NCBI RefSeq assembly: GCF_003867015.1
Contig: NZ_CP032548.1
Location: forward strand, 1,493,001-1,557,000
Direction of reading: 5' to 3'
Source: Tenacibaculum singaporense
GTDB lineage: Bacteria; Bacteroidota; Bacteroidia; Flavobacteriales; Flavobacteriaceae
Length of the DNA stretch: 64,000 nucleotides
Shown here: piece by piece, positions 30,847 to 41,300 of the stretch
Numbering within the stretch: the first letter of the stretch is position 1
Layout: every line of letters begins with the position of its first letter
Made by a program: the position numbers and the translations under genes
The notes under the pieces: model-generated
What the model saw: only the letters and a program-made list of their open reading frames with translations
What the model was told of the DNA's origin: nothing
Databases searched by the model: none

Positions 30847-33800
30847 ATGATTGATTTGATAAATGAACTAGAAGAAAATAAAATCCAAATATCTTTAGAT
30901 GGAGAGGATTTAGAGTTAAGTTTTGATAGTCAAGATATTAGTTTGGAGTTGGTTGATAAGGTAAAGACAAATAAAAAAGAATTATTGTCTTTTCTGAAGA
31001 GAAAAAATAAGACCAAACTATACGATGATATTCCAGTAATAGAAAGTAAAGAGTATTATCCAATTTCACATAACCAAAAAAGAATATGGATTCTAAATCA
31101 ATTTGAGGGAGGTTCTGTTGTTTGGAATATGCCTGTAACTATTAAGTTAAAAGGAGAGTATTCTGTAGAAATTTTTCAAGAAGCATTAGAAAATATTATT
31201 GAGAGACATGAAATTCTTAGAACTGTATTTGTAAAGAAAGAGGACGGTGAGGTATATCAAAAAGTCTTAACCTCTAAAGAGTTTAATTTTCATTTGAACT
31301 ATTTAGATTTAAAAGGGAGAGATAATGCAATAATTAAAGCGGAGGAATACATAAATAAAGATTCATCTTTAACGTTTAATTTAGAGAAAGGTCCTTTGCT
31401 GAGATGTTCTTTGTTAAGAATTGACAATAATGAGTATTTATTTTACTTGAATATACATCATATAATTAGTGATGGTTGGTCATTAGAGGTTCTTCAAAGA
31501 GATATCATGGCTATGTATAAAGCAAGTGAAAAAAAGGAGGTAATAAATTTACCAAATTTACCTATTCAGTATAAAGATTTTACTTCATGGCAGTTAAATC
31601 AATTAAATAATGCCATAGTAAGTAAAGAGGCAAAGTATTGGAAGAATGAGTTAGTAACACCACTACCAAGTCTAAATTTACCTACCCTTAAAAAGCGTCC
31701 TAAAATATTAACCTATAATGGAGGGCATTATAGAACTTATCTTGGAAAAGAAACGACCAAGAAATTAAGGGAGTTTTGTAAGGAAAATGGAGGAAGCTTA
31801 TTCATGTTGTTACTGGCTAATTGGAATGTTTTATTTCATAGGTATTTGGGGCAAAAAGATATTATAATAGGAACCTTAGTTGCTGGAAGAGATCATCCTG
31901 ATTTAGAAAATCAAGTAGGGTATTATGTTAATACATTAGCACTTAGGAATAAAATAGAACCAGAGAGTAGTTTCCTTTCTTTTTATCAAAAGGTGAAAGA
32001 TAAAACCATAAATGCGTTTGAACATCAAATGTACCCTTTTGACAATTTATTAGAAGAGTTAGATGTAGAAAGAGATGTTAGTAGAACGCCTATTTTTGAT
32101 GTTCTATTGGTGTTGCATAACATAAAAGAAGGAGCAAAAGAGTATGAGAATCTCAATAAAAACCAAATAGAAGATATCAGCAATTTGGGAAAGACTTTTT
32201 CTAAATTTCCTTTAGAGATTGAATTTAAGGAACTAGGAGATTATATATCATTTGATATTAAATTCAATTCAGATATATATGAAGAGAGTTTTATTAAAAA
32301 CTGTATGATTCATTATAAAAAACTTATAAATGAACTTTTATTTGCTCCCCAAAAAAAAATAAATAAAGTAGAGTTTCTAACAGAAGAAGAACGTTATAGA
32401 TTATTGCATACTTTCAATAGTAATAAAGGAGACTACCCTAAAAATAAGAGAGTCATTGATTTTTTCAAAGAGCAAGTTTTTAAAACGCCAAATAAAGTTT
32501 CTGTAGTTTATGAAAAGACAAAATTAACCTTTCAAGAATTAGATAAATTATCAGATGAGTATGCTACTATTCTTTCTGGAGAGTACGGTTTAAAAACTGG
32601 GCAAAATATAGTAGTAAGTCTACCCCATGACTGTGATTTAATGGCAATATTATTAGCCGTAATGAAAATTGGAGCTATTTATATTCCTGTAGACCCAAAA
32701 TCACCAAATGAAAGAGTTAATTATATTTCGGAGTTAAGCTCCAGTGTAAATATAATTGACAAAACTTTACTGAATGAAATTAAAAGAAAGCAGGTTGTTT
32801 TAGAGGAAGTAAAGACTAATTGGGATAAAGAGGTTGATAGTGAAATTGAGTTTATAATTTATACTTCGGGATCAACCGGTGTTCCCAAAGGGGTTTTAAT
32901 AAAAACATCTAGTGTAAATAATAGATTGAACTGGATGTGGAAAAAATATCCTTTTGAGAAAGATGAAGTTTGTTGTGCCAAAACATCAATAAGCTTTGTA
33001 GATCATATTTGGGAGTTTTTTGGTCCTTTGTTAAAAGGAATCCCATTAGTATTTTATAGGAAAGAGGATATAATTGATATCCCCTCATTTATAGAAAGTT
33101 TAGGAGAAGAAAAAATAACAAGAATAGTTTTAGTTCCTTCACTTCTAAGAGCAATATTGGAGTTTCCAGAGTTATGTAGAGTTAAATTAGAAAATTTAAG
33201 AGTCTGTATTAGTAGTGGAGAAACCCTGAAAAAAAGAGATGTATCAAGGTTTTATAAAGTATTAAAAAGAAATAATGTTAGATTAATAAATATTTATGGA
33301 TCTACTGAAGTAACTGCTGATGCAACTTATTATGATACCTATAATGATTATTTTACAGAGTCTTCCTTTAAACTTTTCAATACTACAATTAGAGATTCTG
33401 TTAATGAATTAATTGAGCATCAGGATAGTAGTTTGAAAATAGTATCGAGTTCGTTAAACGAATTATTAGAGAATGATAATTTTCAGAAGGTTGATTTTAG
33501 CAAAGGGATAAATGAAGAAAAATATATTGAGTTTCTAAAAAAAGATATTTTACCTAATGTAGTAAATGTAGCTTCACCTAATTACATAGGGCATATGACA
33601 GGGCCTGTTCCTGAATTTATTAGAGAAATTAATGCATTAATAGTTGCTCTAAATCAGAATCAGGTAAAAATAGAAACATCTTTGGTAGCTACGCTTATTG
33701 AAAATCAAGTAATAGGAACATTTCATAAGTTAGTTTTCGAAAAAGGACCTTCTTTTTATGAAGAATATGTTCAAAGTCCAGAAGAGGCTTTAGGAGTTAT

Positions 33801-36800
33801 TACTAATGGAGGAACAATGTCTAATATAATGGCCATGAGCTATGCTTTAAATAATTCGTTAAAACCTAAAGAAGGTTTTAGAGGAATATCAGAAGAAGGG
33901 CTAATGGAAGCAATGAAAGCATATGAATATGAGAAAGTTGTAATAATTGGTTCTGAATGGTGTCATTATTCATTTGGCAAAGCGTTAAAAATATTAGGTT
34001 TAGGTAAAAAATCTTTTGTGCCCATTAGTTTTGAAGATAAGACTTATGAAGAACTTAAAGATGAACTTAGAAGTAAAATTAAGCGATTACGAGAAGAGAG
34101 AACATTAATACTAAGTATTATTGGGGTTGCAGGAACGACTGAATCTGGAAATATCGATCCTTTAAAAATTTTAGGAGAAATAGCTGCCGAATTTAATATT
34201 CATTATCATGTTGATGCTGCATTTGGAGGAAGTTTTTTAATGGATGATTCATTAAAATTAAAATTTGAAGGAATTCAAATGGCTGATACCGTTTCAATCT
34301 GCGCACATAAACAACTTTACATTCCTATAGGGCTAAGTCTATGTTTGTTTAAAGATATTGATTTTGCTTCATTTTCAGAAAATAACACACATTATCAAGC
34401 AAGAAAAGGGAGTTATGATTTAGGAAAATATACGGTTGAAGGTTCAAGGAATTTTATGAGTTTAACACTTCATGCAATTTTTCATGTATTAGGAAAAGAA
34501 GGTTTTGCAGAAGTAGTAAAGCACAATTATAATACTGCTCAGTACTTTGCTGAATTAGTTGAAAAAAGCGTTGATTTTGAATTAGTATTACAGCCAGATT
34601 TAAATATTGTATTATATAGATACATACCAGAAAAGTATAGAGGAAAATTAAAGTTTACAGAAAAAGAAATAGAAGAACTAAATGAATTAAACGAACAAAT
34701 TCAGAATAAACAATTTGAGGAAGGAAATACTTTTGTTTCGTATACTAAAATTAAGAATAAAGAAAATTCAAATAGACATCTTGTTTTCCGAACGGTATTT
34801 ATGAATCCGTTTACAAATGAAGGTAACTTAGAAGCAGTTTTAGATGAACAAAGACAAATAGCTTTTTCAATAGAAAATAAAGCTGAGTTTGAAGAAATAG
34901 ATGAAAGAGGAACAGTTCCAATTGGTATTCCTATAGAGAATGTAAAGGTTTTTATATTAGATGAGTATCTGAATATATTACCTATTGGTGTTGTGGGAGA
35001 AATATGTATCAGCGGAGACTGTGTTTCAGAAGGATATATTAATTTATCAAAAGAAGAATCATCTAGGTTTATAGATAGTCCGTTTGAAAAGGAAGAAAAA
35101 TTATTTAAAACAGGTGATTTAGGAAGAAGACTAGAAGATGGAAATATTGAGTTTATTTCTAGAAAGGATGATCAAGTAAAAATAAGAGGAAATAGGGTAG
35201 AATTAGGAGAGGTTGAAAATAATTTACAAAAGCATAAAAAAGTAAAAAATGCTGTAGTTGTCCCAAAGGAGAGAGACAATGGGGAAGTCTTTTTGGTGGG
35301 GTATTTTGAATCGTCGATAGAAATTTCATCGGTTGAGTTAAGAAATTTCATGAAAGAATTTCTTCCAGACTACATGATACCACAATATTTTGTAAAGCTT
35401 GATAAAATTCCTTTAACTACAAGTGGGAAGATAAATAAACAAGAGTTACCGAATGTAGATTATAATACTTTTCAGCAGGTAAATAATTATGTAGCGCCAA
35501 GAAATGATATAGAGATAGAATTGGTAGATGTATGGAAAAGAGTACTTAAGAAGGGAAAAGTTAGTGTTTATGATGACTTTTTTGTCTTAGGAGGTCATAG
35601 TTTAAAAGCAACAAACTTAATAAACGAATACCAGAAAATTTTTAATGTTAAGTTGGGAATTAATGAGATATTTTTAAATACTACACTTTACTCTCATATC
35701 AGCTTATTAAATAAAGCACCAAAAAGTAATTATTTAAAAATTGAAAAGGCAATAGAAAAAGAGAGTTATGCATTATCAGGATCTCAAAAGAGATTATGGA
35801 TTGCAAGTCAGTTTTCTAATAGTTCGGCTTCTTACAATATGCCTTTTTCTATTGAACTAAATGAGGTTTCTGATATTGAAATATTTAGAAAGGCAATAGT
35901 AGCTTTAGTCGAAAGGCATGAAATATTGAGAACAATTTTTAAAGAGAACGAGCAAGGTGAACTGTCTCAATGGGTGTTGCCAAAAGAAACTTTATCATTT
36001 GAAATTCCATGTTTTGACTATTCTGACCAAGATTATGCTGTTGATAAAGTAAAGGAATTAATAAAAGAAGATTCTTATCAGGATTTTGATTTAGAAAAGG
36101 GACCATTATTTAGAGTAATGTTGTTCAAAATATATGATAATAAATACATCTTTTACTACAATATGCACCATATTATTGGGGATGGTGTTTCTTTAGAAAT
36201 TATAAAACGAGACGTTTTATCTTATTATAACGCTTTTATAAAGAATGAAGTCCCTCAATTGCCAGATTTGACCGTTCAATATAAAGATTATGCAGAATGG
36301 CAAAACTCTAAAAATAAAAGCGAAGAGTTTAAGGAGTATAGTAAATTTTGGAGACAAAAATTGAATGGTAAACTCACAAGATTAAAATTCCCTGGAGAAA
36401 AATCGAGACCAAATACAATAACACATGATGGTAGGAATTTGTATTCATATATTGATTCAGAGTTAACAAATAATCTGAAGAAGATATGTAAGGTTAATGG
36501 AGCTACCTTATATGTTGGTGTTTTAACAGTATGGAAAATACTTTTCTTAAAATATACTAACCAAACAGATATTATTATAGGTACTCCAGTATCAGGTAGA
36601 TATCATGATGATTTGAAAGATCAAATAGGATGTTATATCAATACTATTGTTTTAAGAGATAGATTAAATTTTGAAGAAACATTCATTGAGACTTTTGAGA
36701 AAATTAAAAAGAATGTTCTTGAAAGTTTTGAAAATCAAGAATACCCATTTGAGAAGATTGTTGAAGATTTAGAAGTTAGTAGACTGACTGATAGAAATGC

Positions 36801-37143
36801 AATTTTTGATGTAATGTTTTCATTTCATAACACAGCAGAAAATATAAAGGAAAAGAAAGTTTATGACACAGAAAATATTGAGGATAGAGGGAATGTTCAA
36901 GTTAAATTAGATCTTTTAATAAATTTTGCAGAAGAAGGCAACTTTTTCTATATGGATATAGATTATAATACCTCAATTTTTGAATCATCTTTTGTAAGGA
37001 AAATGATGAGAGATTATAAGTATTTATTAAGAAAATTAATAAACGAACCAAATAAAAAGCTGAGAGATATTGATTTTGAGGAAAAACAAAGAAATCAATT
37101 AAAACAAAAGAGACAACAAAAACTAAAAAACTTGTTAAAATAA
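30847..37143 (+). CDS. NRPS4: docking-C-A(beta-Ala) interrupted by PLP decarboxylase-T-C
   Basis: 2098 aa. Order: TubC-type docking domain 1-55, C 65-495 (HHIISDG), A N-part 505-830, inserted PLP-dependent decarboxylase ~831-1355, A C-part 1355-1555, T 1565-1635 (LGGHSLKA), C 1655-2080 (HHIIGDG), then a Lys/Gln-rich tail. The A4 motif is FVDHIWE, with Val at position 235 and Asp at 236. The eye-read code VDWVISIAD matches the known beta-alanine code VDWVISLAD. A5 is YGSTE at nt ~33297; A6 (GEICISG), A7 (FKTGDLG), A8 (DDQVKIRG) and the A10 lysine (SGKINK) resume after the insert, so the A domain is complete around it. The frame is continuous through both junctions. It ends on a C domain, while NRPS5 begins with a degenerate C, so the NRPS4 terminal C probably serves NRPS5. 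It overlaps nothing and lies 2 bp after the PKS. Confidence 0.95.
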   Translation: MIDLINELEENKIQISLDGEDLELSFDSQDISLELVDKVKTNKKELLSFLKRKNKTKLYDDIPVIESKEYYPISHNQKRIWILNQFEGGSVVWNMPVTIKLKGEYSVEIFQEALENIIERHEILRTVFVKKEDGEVYQKVLTSKEFNFHLNYLDLKGRDNAIIKAEEYINKDSSLTFNLEKGPLLRCSLLRIDNNEYLFYLNIHHIISDGWSLEVLQRDIMAMYKASEKKEVINLPNLPIQYKDFTSWQLNQLNNAIVSKEAKYWKNELVTPLPSLNLPTLKKRPKILTYNGGHYRTYLGKETTKKLREFCKENGGSLFMLLLANWNVLFHRYLGQKDIIIGTLVAGRDHPDLENQVGYYVNTLALRNKIEPESSFLSFYQKVKDKTINAFEHQMYPFDNLLEELDVERDVSRTPIFDVLLVLHNIKEGAKEYENLNKNQIEDISNLGKTFSKFPLEIEFKELGDYISFDIKFNSDIYEESFIKNCMIHYKKLINELLFAPQKKINKVEFLTEEERYRLLHTFNSNKGDYPKNKRVIDFFKEQVFKTPNKVSVVYEKTKLTFQELDKLSDEYATILSGEYGLKTGQNIVVSLPHDCDLMAILLAVMKIGAIYIPVDPKSPNERVNYISELSSSVNIIDKTLLNEIKRKQVVLEEVKTNWDKEVDSEIEFIIYTSGSTGVPKGVLIKTSSVNNRLNWMWKKYPFEKDEVCCAKTSISFVDHIWEFFGPLLKGIPLVFYRKEDIIDIPSFIESLGEEKITRIVLVPSLLRAILEFPELCRVKLENLRVCISSGETLKKRDVSRFYKVLKRNNVRLINIYGSTEVTADATYYDTYNDYFTESSFKLFNTTIRDSVNELIEHQDSSLKIVSSSLNELLENDNFQKVDFSKGINEEKYIEFLKKDILPNVVNVASPNYIGHMTGPVPEFIREINALIVALNQNQVKIETSLVATLIENQVIGTFHKLVFEKGPSFYEEYVQSPEEALGVITNGGTMSNIMAMSYALNNSLKPKEGFRGISEEGLMEAMKAYEYEKVVIIGSEWCHYSFGKALKILGLGKKSFVPISFEDKTYEELKDELRSKIKRLREERTLILSIIGVAGTTESGNIDPLKILGEIAAEFNIHYHVDAAFGGSFLMDDSLKLKFEGIQMADTVSICAHKQLYIPIGLSLCLFKDIDFASFSENNTHYQARKGSYDLGKYTVEGSRNFMSLTLHAIFHVLGKEGFAEVVKHNYNTAQYFAELVEKSVDFELVLQPDLNIVLYRYIPEKYRGKLKFTEKEIEELNELNEQIQNKQFEEGNTFVSYTKIKNKENSNRHLVFRTVFMNPFTNEGNLEAVLDEQRQIAFSIENKAEFEEIDERGTVPIGIPIENVKVFILDEYLNILPIGVVGEICISGDCVSEGYINLSKEESSRFIDSPFEKEEKLFKTGDLGRRLEDGNIEFISRKDDQVKIRGNRVELGEVENNLQKHKKVKNAVVVPKERDNGEVFLVGYFESSIEISSVELRNFMKEFLPDYMIPQYFVKLDKIPLTTSGKINKQELPNVDYNTFQQVNNYVAPRNDIEIELVDVWKRVLKKGKVSVYDDFFVLGGHSLKATNLINEYQKIFNVKLGINEIFLNTTLYSHISLLNKAPKSNYLKIEKAIEKESYALSGSQKRLWIASQFSNSSASYNMPFSIELNEVSDIEIFRKAIVALVERHEILRTIFKENEQGELSQWVLPKETLSFEIPCFDYSDQDYAVDKVKELIKEDSYQDFDLEKGPLFRVMLFKIYDNKYIFYYNMHHIIGDGVSLEIIKRDVLSYYNAFIKNEVPQLPDLTVQYKDYAEWQNSKNKSEEFKEYSKFWRQKLNGKLTRLKFPGEKSRPNTITHDGRNLYSYIDSELTNNLKKICKVNGATLYVGVLTVWKILFLKYTNQTDIIIGTPVSGRYHDDLKDQIGCYINTIVLRDRLNFEETFIETFEKIKKNVLESFENQEYPFEKIVEDLEVSRLTDRNAIFDVMFSFHNTAENIKEKKVYDTENIEDRGNVQVKLDLLINFAEEGNFFYMDIDYNTSIFESSFVRKMMRDYKYLLRKLINEPNKKLRDIDFEEKQRNQLKQKRQQKLKNLLK
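33340..34910 (+). other. PanP-like aspartate 1-decarboxylase domain inside the NRPS4 A domain
   Basis: About 525 residues of a group II PLP-dependent decarboxylase embedded between A5 and A6 of NRPS4, near the stand-alone length of PanP (~545). Landmarks: 'NYIGHMTGPVPEF' and 'ALNQNQVKIETS' as in PanP-type enzymes, TNGGTMSN (phosphate binding), GVAGTTESGNIDP, HVDAAFGG with Asp1123 for the pyridine nitrogen, and CAHKQLYIP with Lys1155 as PLP Schiff-base lysine. PanP decarboxylates L-aspartate to beta-alanine, the very substrate predicted for the host A domain. Glutamate decarboxylase-type activity is the main alternative. Family assignment is firm; substrate is inferred from resemblance recalled from memory plus the A-domain code. 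Borders are approximate. Confidence 0.9.
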
Positions 37144-37146
37144 GCC

Positions 37147-38142
37147 ATGAGAGATCGATTGAATAAGTTAAAAAATATTAGTGCTAAAAGTATAAATGTT
37201 GAGGAAGAAAATATTATTGAAAGGGTAAAAGATACTACTCAAGGGTTTCCTTTAGTGATTGAAACACAAAATGCAAATCTTAATTTGAAATCTTGGATAC
37301 ACAACAATAAAGAAAAGTTTGAGCAAGATATAATAAACTATGGGGGAGTTTTGTTTAGAGGTTTTGAAATTAACTCAGTAGATAAGTTTCAAGACTTAAT
37401 GAATGTTTTTCCAAATGAGTTATTAGAGTATAAGTTAAGGTCATCTCCAAGACACTCTATATCTGGTAATGTATATGTGTCTACTACTTATCCTAATGAT
37501 CAAATAATAAATATGCATTCAGAAAGTTCGTATGCACCAGTTCATCCATCAAGAATAATTTTTTGCTGTGTAACCCCTGCGTTAAAAAATGGAGAAACTC
37601 CTATCGCTGATACAAGGAAAGTATTAAAAAATTTATCTAAAGAAACAGTTGAGTTATTTAAAGAAAAAGGAATAAAGTATAGAAGAAACCTTAATGGGGT
37701 TCTTGGGTTAACTTGGCAGGAAGTTTTTCAAACAAATGAAAAAAAAGATGTAGAAGAAGAGTGTCTAAACAATGGAATGCAATTTTGCTGGAAAGGAGAC
37801 AATGAACTTGTAATTAGTTGGACAAAAAAAGCGATTTGGGAACATCCCATTACAAATGAAGAAATATGGTTTAATCATGGCTTATTTTTTAATAAATACA
37901 TGTTAAATAAAGGAGTATTGAGTTCAATTTCTGATGATGAACAACTACCTAACAATACTTTTTTTGGAGACGGTACAGAAATATCTAAAGAAATTATAGA
38001 AGAAATTAATAATGCATTTATAAAGTCAACTGTTTCTTTTCCGTGGGAAAAAGGCGATGTACTTTTTTTAGATAATTTATTAATGGCTCATGGAAGAAAT
38101 ACTTACGAAGGAGAAAGAAAAGTTATAGTATCAATGTATTAA
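37147..38142 (+). CDS. TauD/SyrP-like Fe(II)/2-oxoglutarate dioxygenase
   Basis: 331 aa, TauD/TfdA-fold oxygenase. The metal triad reads as His124-x-Glu126 (NMHSESSY) and His315 (AHGRNTYEGER), with Arg324 suited to 2-oxoglutarate binding. The HxE form and the segment 'PSRIIFCCVTPALKNGETPIAD' resemble SyrP-type enzymes, which beta-hydroxylate an amino acid (Asp in syringomycin) bound to an NRPS carrier. It starts 3 bp after NRPS4 and is followed by NRPS5, predicted to load Asn, so Asn or Asp on this line is a plausible target (inference). Other possible targets are Tyr or the aliphatic residues. Cytoplasmic, no signal peptide. Confidence 0.88.
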   Translation: MRDRLNKLKNISAKSINVEEENIIERVKDTTQGFPLVIETQNANLNLKSWIHNNKEKFEQDIINYGGVLFRGFEINSVDKFQDLMNVFPNELLEYKLRSSPRHSISGNVYVSTTYPNDQIINMHSESSYAPVHPSRIIFCCVTPALKNGETPIADTRKVLKNLSKETVELFKEKGIKYRRNLNGVLGLTWQEVFQTNEKKDVEEECLNNGMQFCWKGDNELVISWTKKAIWEHPITNEEIWFNHGLFFNKYMLNKGVLSSISDDEQLPNNTFFGDGTEISKEIIEEINNAFIKSTVSFPWEKGDVLFLDNLLMAHGRNTYEGERKVIVSMY

Positions 38143-38196
38143 AAACTTTTTGTTGCTTAGAAAAGAAAGAATAAAATTCTAACTATTAAAAATCAA

Positions 38197-38222
38197 GGTT
38201 AATTATAAAAAAATAGTTAACC
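38197..38222 (+). other. Hairpin in the TauD-NRPS5 gap
   Basis: GGTTAATTAT pairs with ATAGTTAACC (10 bp, one wobble) around an A6 loop, in the 183-bp gap between the dioxygenase and NRPS5, one of the larger gaps in the locus. No T-run follows. It could be a processing or attenuation site; I see no convincing flavobacterial promoter (TAnnTTTG) next to it. Confidence 0.4.
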
Positions 38223-38325
38223 ATCTGTTATCAATCTAATCTTATAAAGAATACAACTATCAACACATAGCCTTATATGTGATGATATAGTACTGCATAA
38301 ATTTAACTAAAAAGAAACTTTTATT

Positions 38326-41300
38326 ATGAATTTAGAATTAAGCGGAAATGGATATGAATTTTCCGAAAATCAAAAAAATCTCTGGTTAATCGGAAACAAA
38401 AACTTAAACAATTTTTTTAATGAAATAGTTCTTCAATTCTCTGATAAAGTAAAGTCAGAAGTTTTAATGAACTCGTTGAGAAAACTTCTTAATGAGAATG
38501 AAGTGTTGAGAGCTAGAGTTTTAAGTCTTGATAATTATAAATATCCACTTCAAAAAATAGAGGATGTCAAATTAGAAGTTTATGAATCAGCTGATCCAGA
38601 TTATAATAAAGCTTATAATCCAGAAAACGATTCTCCTATTCGCTTTAAAATAGTAAAAAAAGATGATTTTATTGATGAATTGCATGTAAAGATATACTCG
38701 TTGTGGGCAGATAGTTTTTCAATTGTAAACTTTACAAATCAATTATCAAGTTTTTTAGAGAGTAAAAAAGAAGAAGAAAAAGAAAAGATTGAGTATACAA
38801 AATTTTGTGCTTGGCAAAATGAGCTACTTAAAGAGGAAGATGAAGAAGCAAGACTTTTTTGGAAGAACAAAAAGTATAATTTCAATGAGAAGGTATATCC
38901 ATTTGTTAATACAAAGAAAGGTGATTTTGCTGTAGAGAAAAGAAAGTTGGTGAAAATTGTTGGTAAAAAATATGAAGACTTAAAAAAAATAGTAAAGGAA
39001 CATAACTCAAGTATCGAAGATTTTCTTTTTTATAAATGGTCAGAATATTTACGATTATTTAAAAAACAGGAATTAACAATTGGTTACATACCGTTTCTTA
39101 GAAATTATGATGAATTAAAAAACACTTTTGGTTATGTTAATAAAACAGTTCCAATAACTTGTTTTAAAAATGAAGGAGATACTCAGAATGAGAGTATTGA
39201 AAACTTAATTAAAGAAGTTAAAGAAGTTAAAGAATGGTCTGACTATTTTACTTTAAATAGAGAAATAAACTCAAATGATAACGAAGCAAGAATTTTTAAA
39301 TACTGTTTTGAATATATAGAGTTTACCGACCAAAAAAAAATAGTAGTAAAAGACTTTTCTTCTATACAAGACCCTTTTGAGTTAAAACTTAGTTGTGTTG
39401 ATTATGGAGATAGAATTGAACTGGAATTATACTTTAATATAGGTAATATACATGAAAAGGATTGTGAAGTTATAACAAGTCAAACTAAAGAATATTTTCA
39501 AAGTTTAGCTCAAAAAACAGTTATTACAAATGTAGAAAATGAAATAATAAATAAAGTTAACAATACTAATAAAGAATTAGTTGTAGGTAAAAATGTAATT
39601 AATTTAATAGAAGAAAGAGCTGATGAATGCCCAAATGATGTTGCTTTAATAGTAGAGGGTAAGAATATTTCTTACAAAGAACTTGAAGAGAAAGTAAATA
39701 GGCTAGCTAATTATTTAGTAAGTAAAAAAAACATTATACCAGGTAAAGGAGTTGCTATATTGATGAAACCATCGGAGTGGTCTATTATAAGTGCATTATC
39801 AGTTTTAAAAGCGGGAGCCTATTATATACCAATAGATGAGAGTTATCCAAAAGATAGGGTTAATTATATTTTGAATGATGTACAATGTGAGTTACTTATT
39901 TCTTGTGACGAATCAGTAGATAGGTTTGAATTTGAAAATATAAATATTCTTATTCCTAATAAAATACAAGATTATGATAATGATTCTACTTATCCTATTA
40001 ATCTTATAAGAGAAGATAGCATTGCATATTGTATTTATACTTCAGGGTCAACAGGGAAACCAAAGGGATGTTTAGTCTCGCATAAGAACTTATATAATTA
40101 TATAAACTGGGCTAACGAATTTTATTTTTCTAATGACAACTTGGGGAATTTTGGATTTATAACGTCAATGTCTTTTGATTTAACAGTTACAAGTGTTTTC
40201 TCTCCGTTAACAAGAGGTAAACGAATAACTATTTTTAATGAAGAATCAATAGTTAATACTATTAAAAAAGCATTTATAGATTTTAACATAGACACTTTAA
40301 AATTAACTCCAGCTCACTTAACCTTACTCAATGAGCTTAATTTAGAGTCAACACCTATTAAGAAAATAATTTGTGGGGGTGAACAGTTAAAGGCAAACCA
40401 TATAGATGTTGTAAAAAAAATATCCAATACTATTCAATTGTATAATGAGTATGGGCCTACAGAAACAACAGTTGGTTGTGTGGCAAAAAAAATTGATTTA
40501 GAATCAAAAGAGAAAATACTTATAGGAAAACCAATAGCCAATACTCAAGTTACAATTTTAAATGAAGAAGGAGAGAGATGTCCTATTGGTGTATCAGGAG
40601 AGATTTTAATATCGGGTAATGGAGTAGCTCAAGGATACTTAAATAACAATGAATTAACATCAGAGAAGTTTATTAAATCTAATTTTTCAGAAGAAGAAAG
40701 AAGTTATAAATCTGGTGATATAGGAAGATGGCTGTCAAATGGGGAAATTGAATATGTAGGTAGAATTGATAATCAAGTTAAAGTAAATGGTTACAGAATA
40801 GAACTTCAAGAGATAGAAAATTTACTAAATAAAAGAGAGAATATAAACGAAGCAATAGTTTTAGTAAAGCAGAATAATGATTTAGAAAAGGAAATCATAG
40901 CTTTTATTAAAACAGAAGAAGAATTATCAGAAAATGAATTAAGAGGTTTTTTAGAGAATTCGCTTCCTGAGTATATGATTCCAGATCTATTTATAAAAGT
41001 CGAAAACTTTCCTTTAACAATAAATGGAAAAATAGACACTATAAAACTATTGTCAACTACATCGGAAAATGTAATAACAAGTTCAATGTATGTTGCTCCA
41101 TCTAATGAAATTGAAGAAAAGTTAGTTGAAATATGGGAAAATATTTTAAGAAGAGAAAAAATTGGTGTAGAAGATGATTTTTTCAGTATAGGAGGAGATA
41201 GTATTAAAGCAGTAAGGATAGTTTCCGAAATACAACAACAGTTTAATGCAAAAGTGGATCTTATTGTACTATTTCAGGAGCCAACAATAAAAGGATTGGC

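Noticed and set aside
33290..34950. PLP decarboxylase in NRPS4 as a separate gene or a frameshift/assembly join
   Set aside because: One continuous frame with no stop, no internal start context at the junction, and A-domain motifs A6-A10 resume at the expected places.
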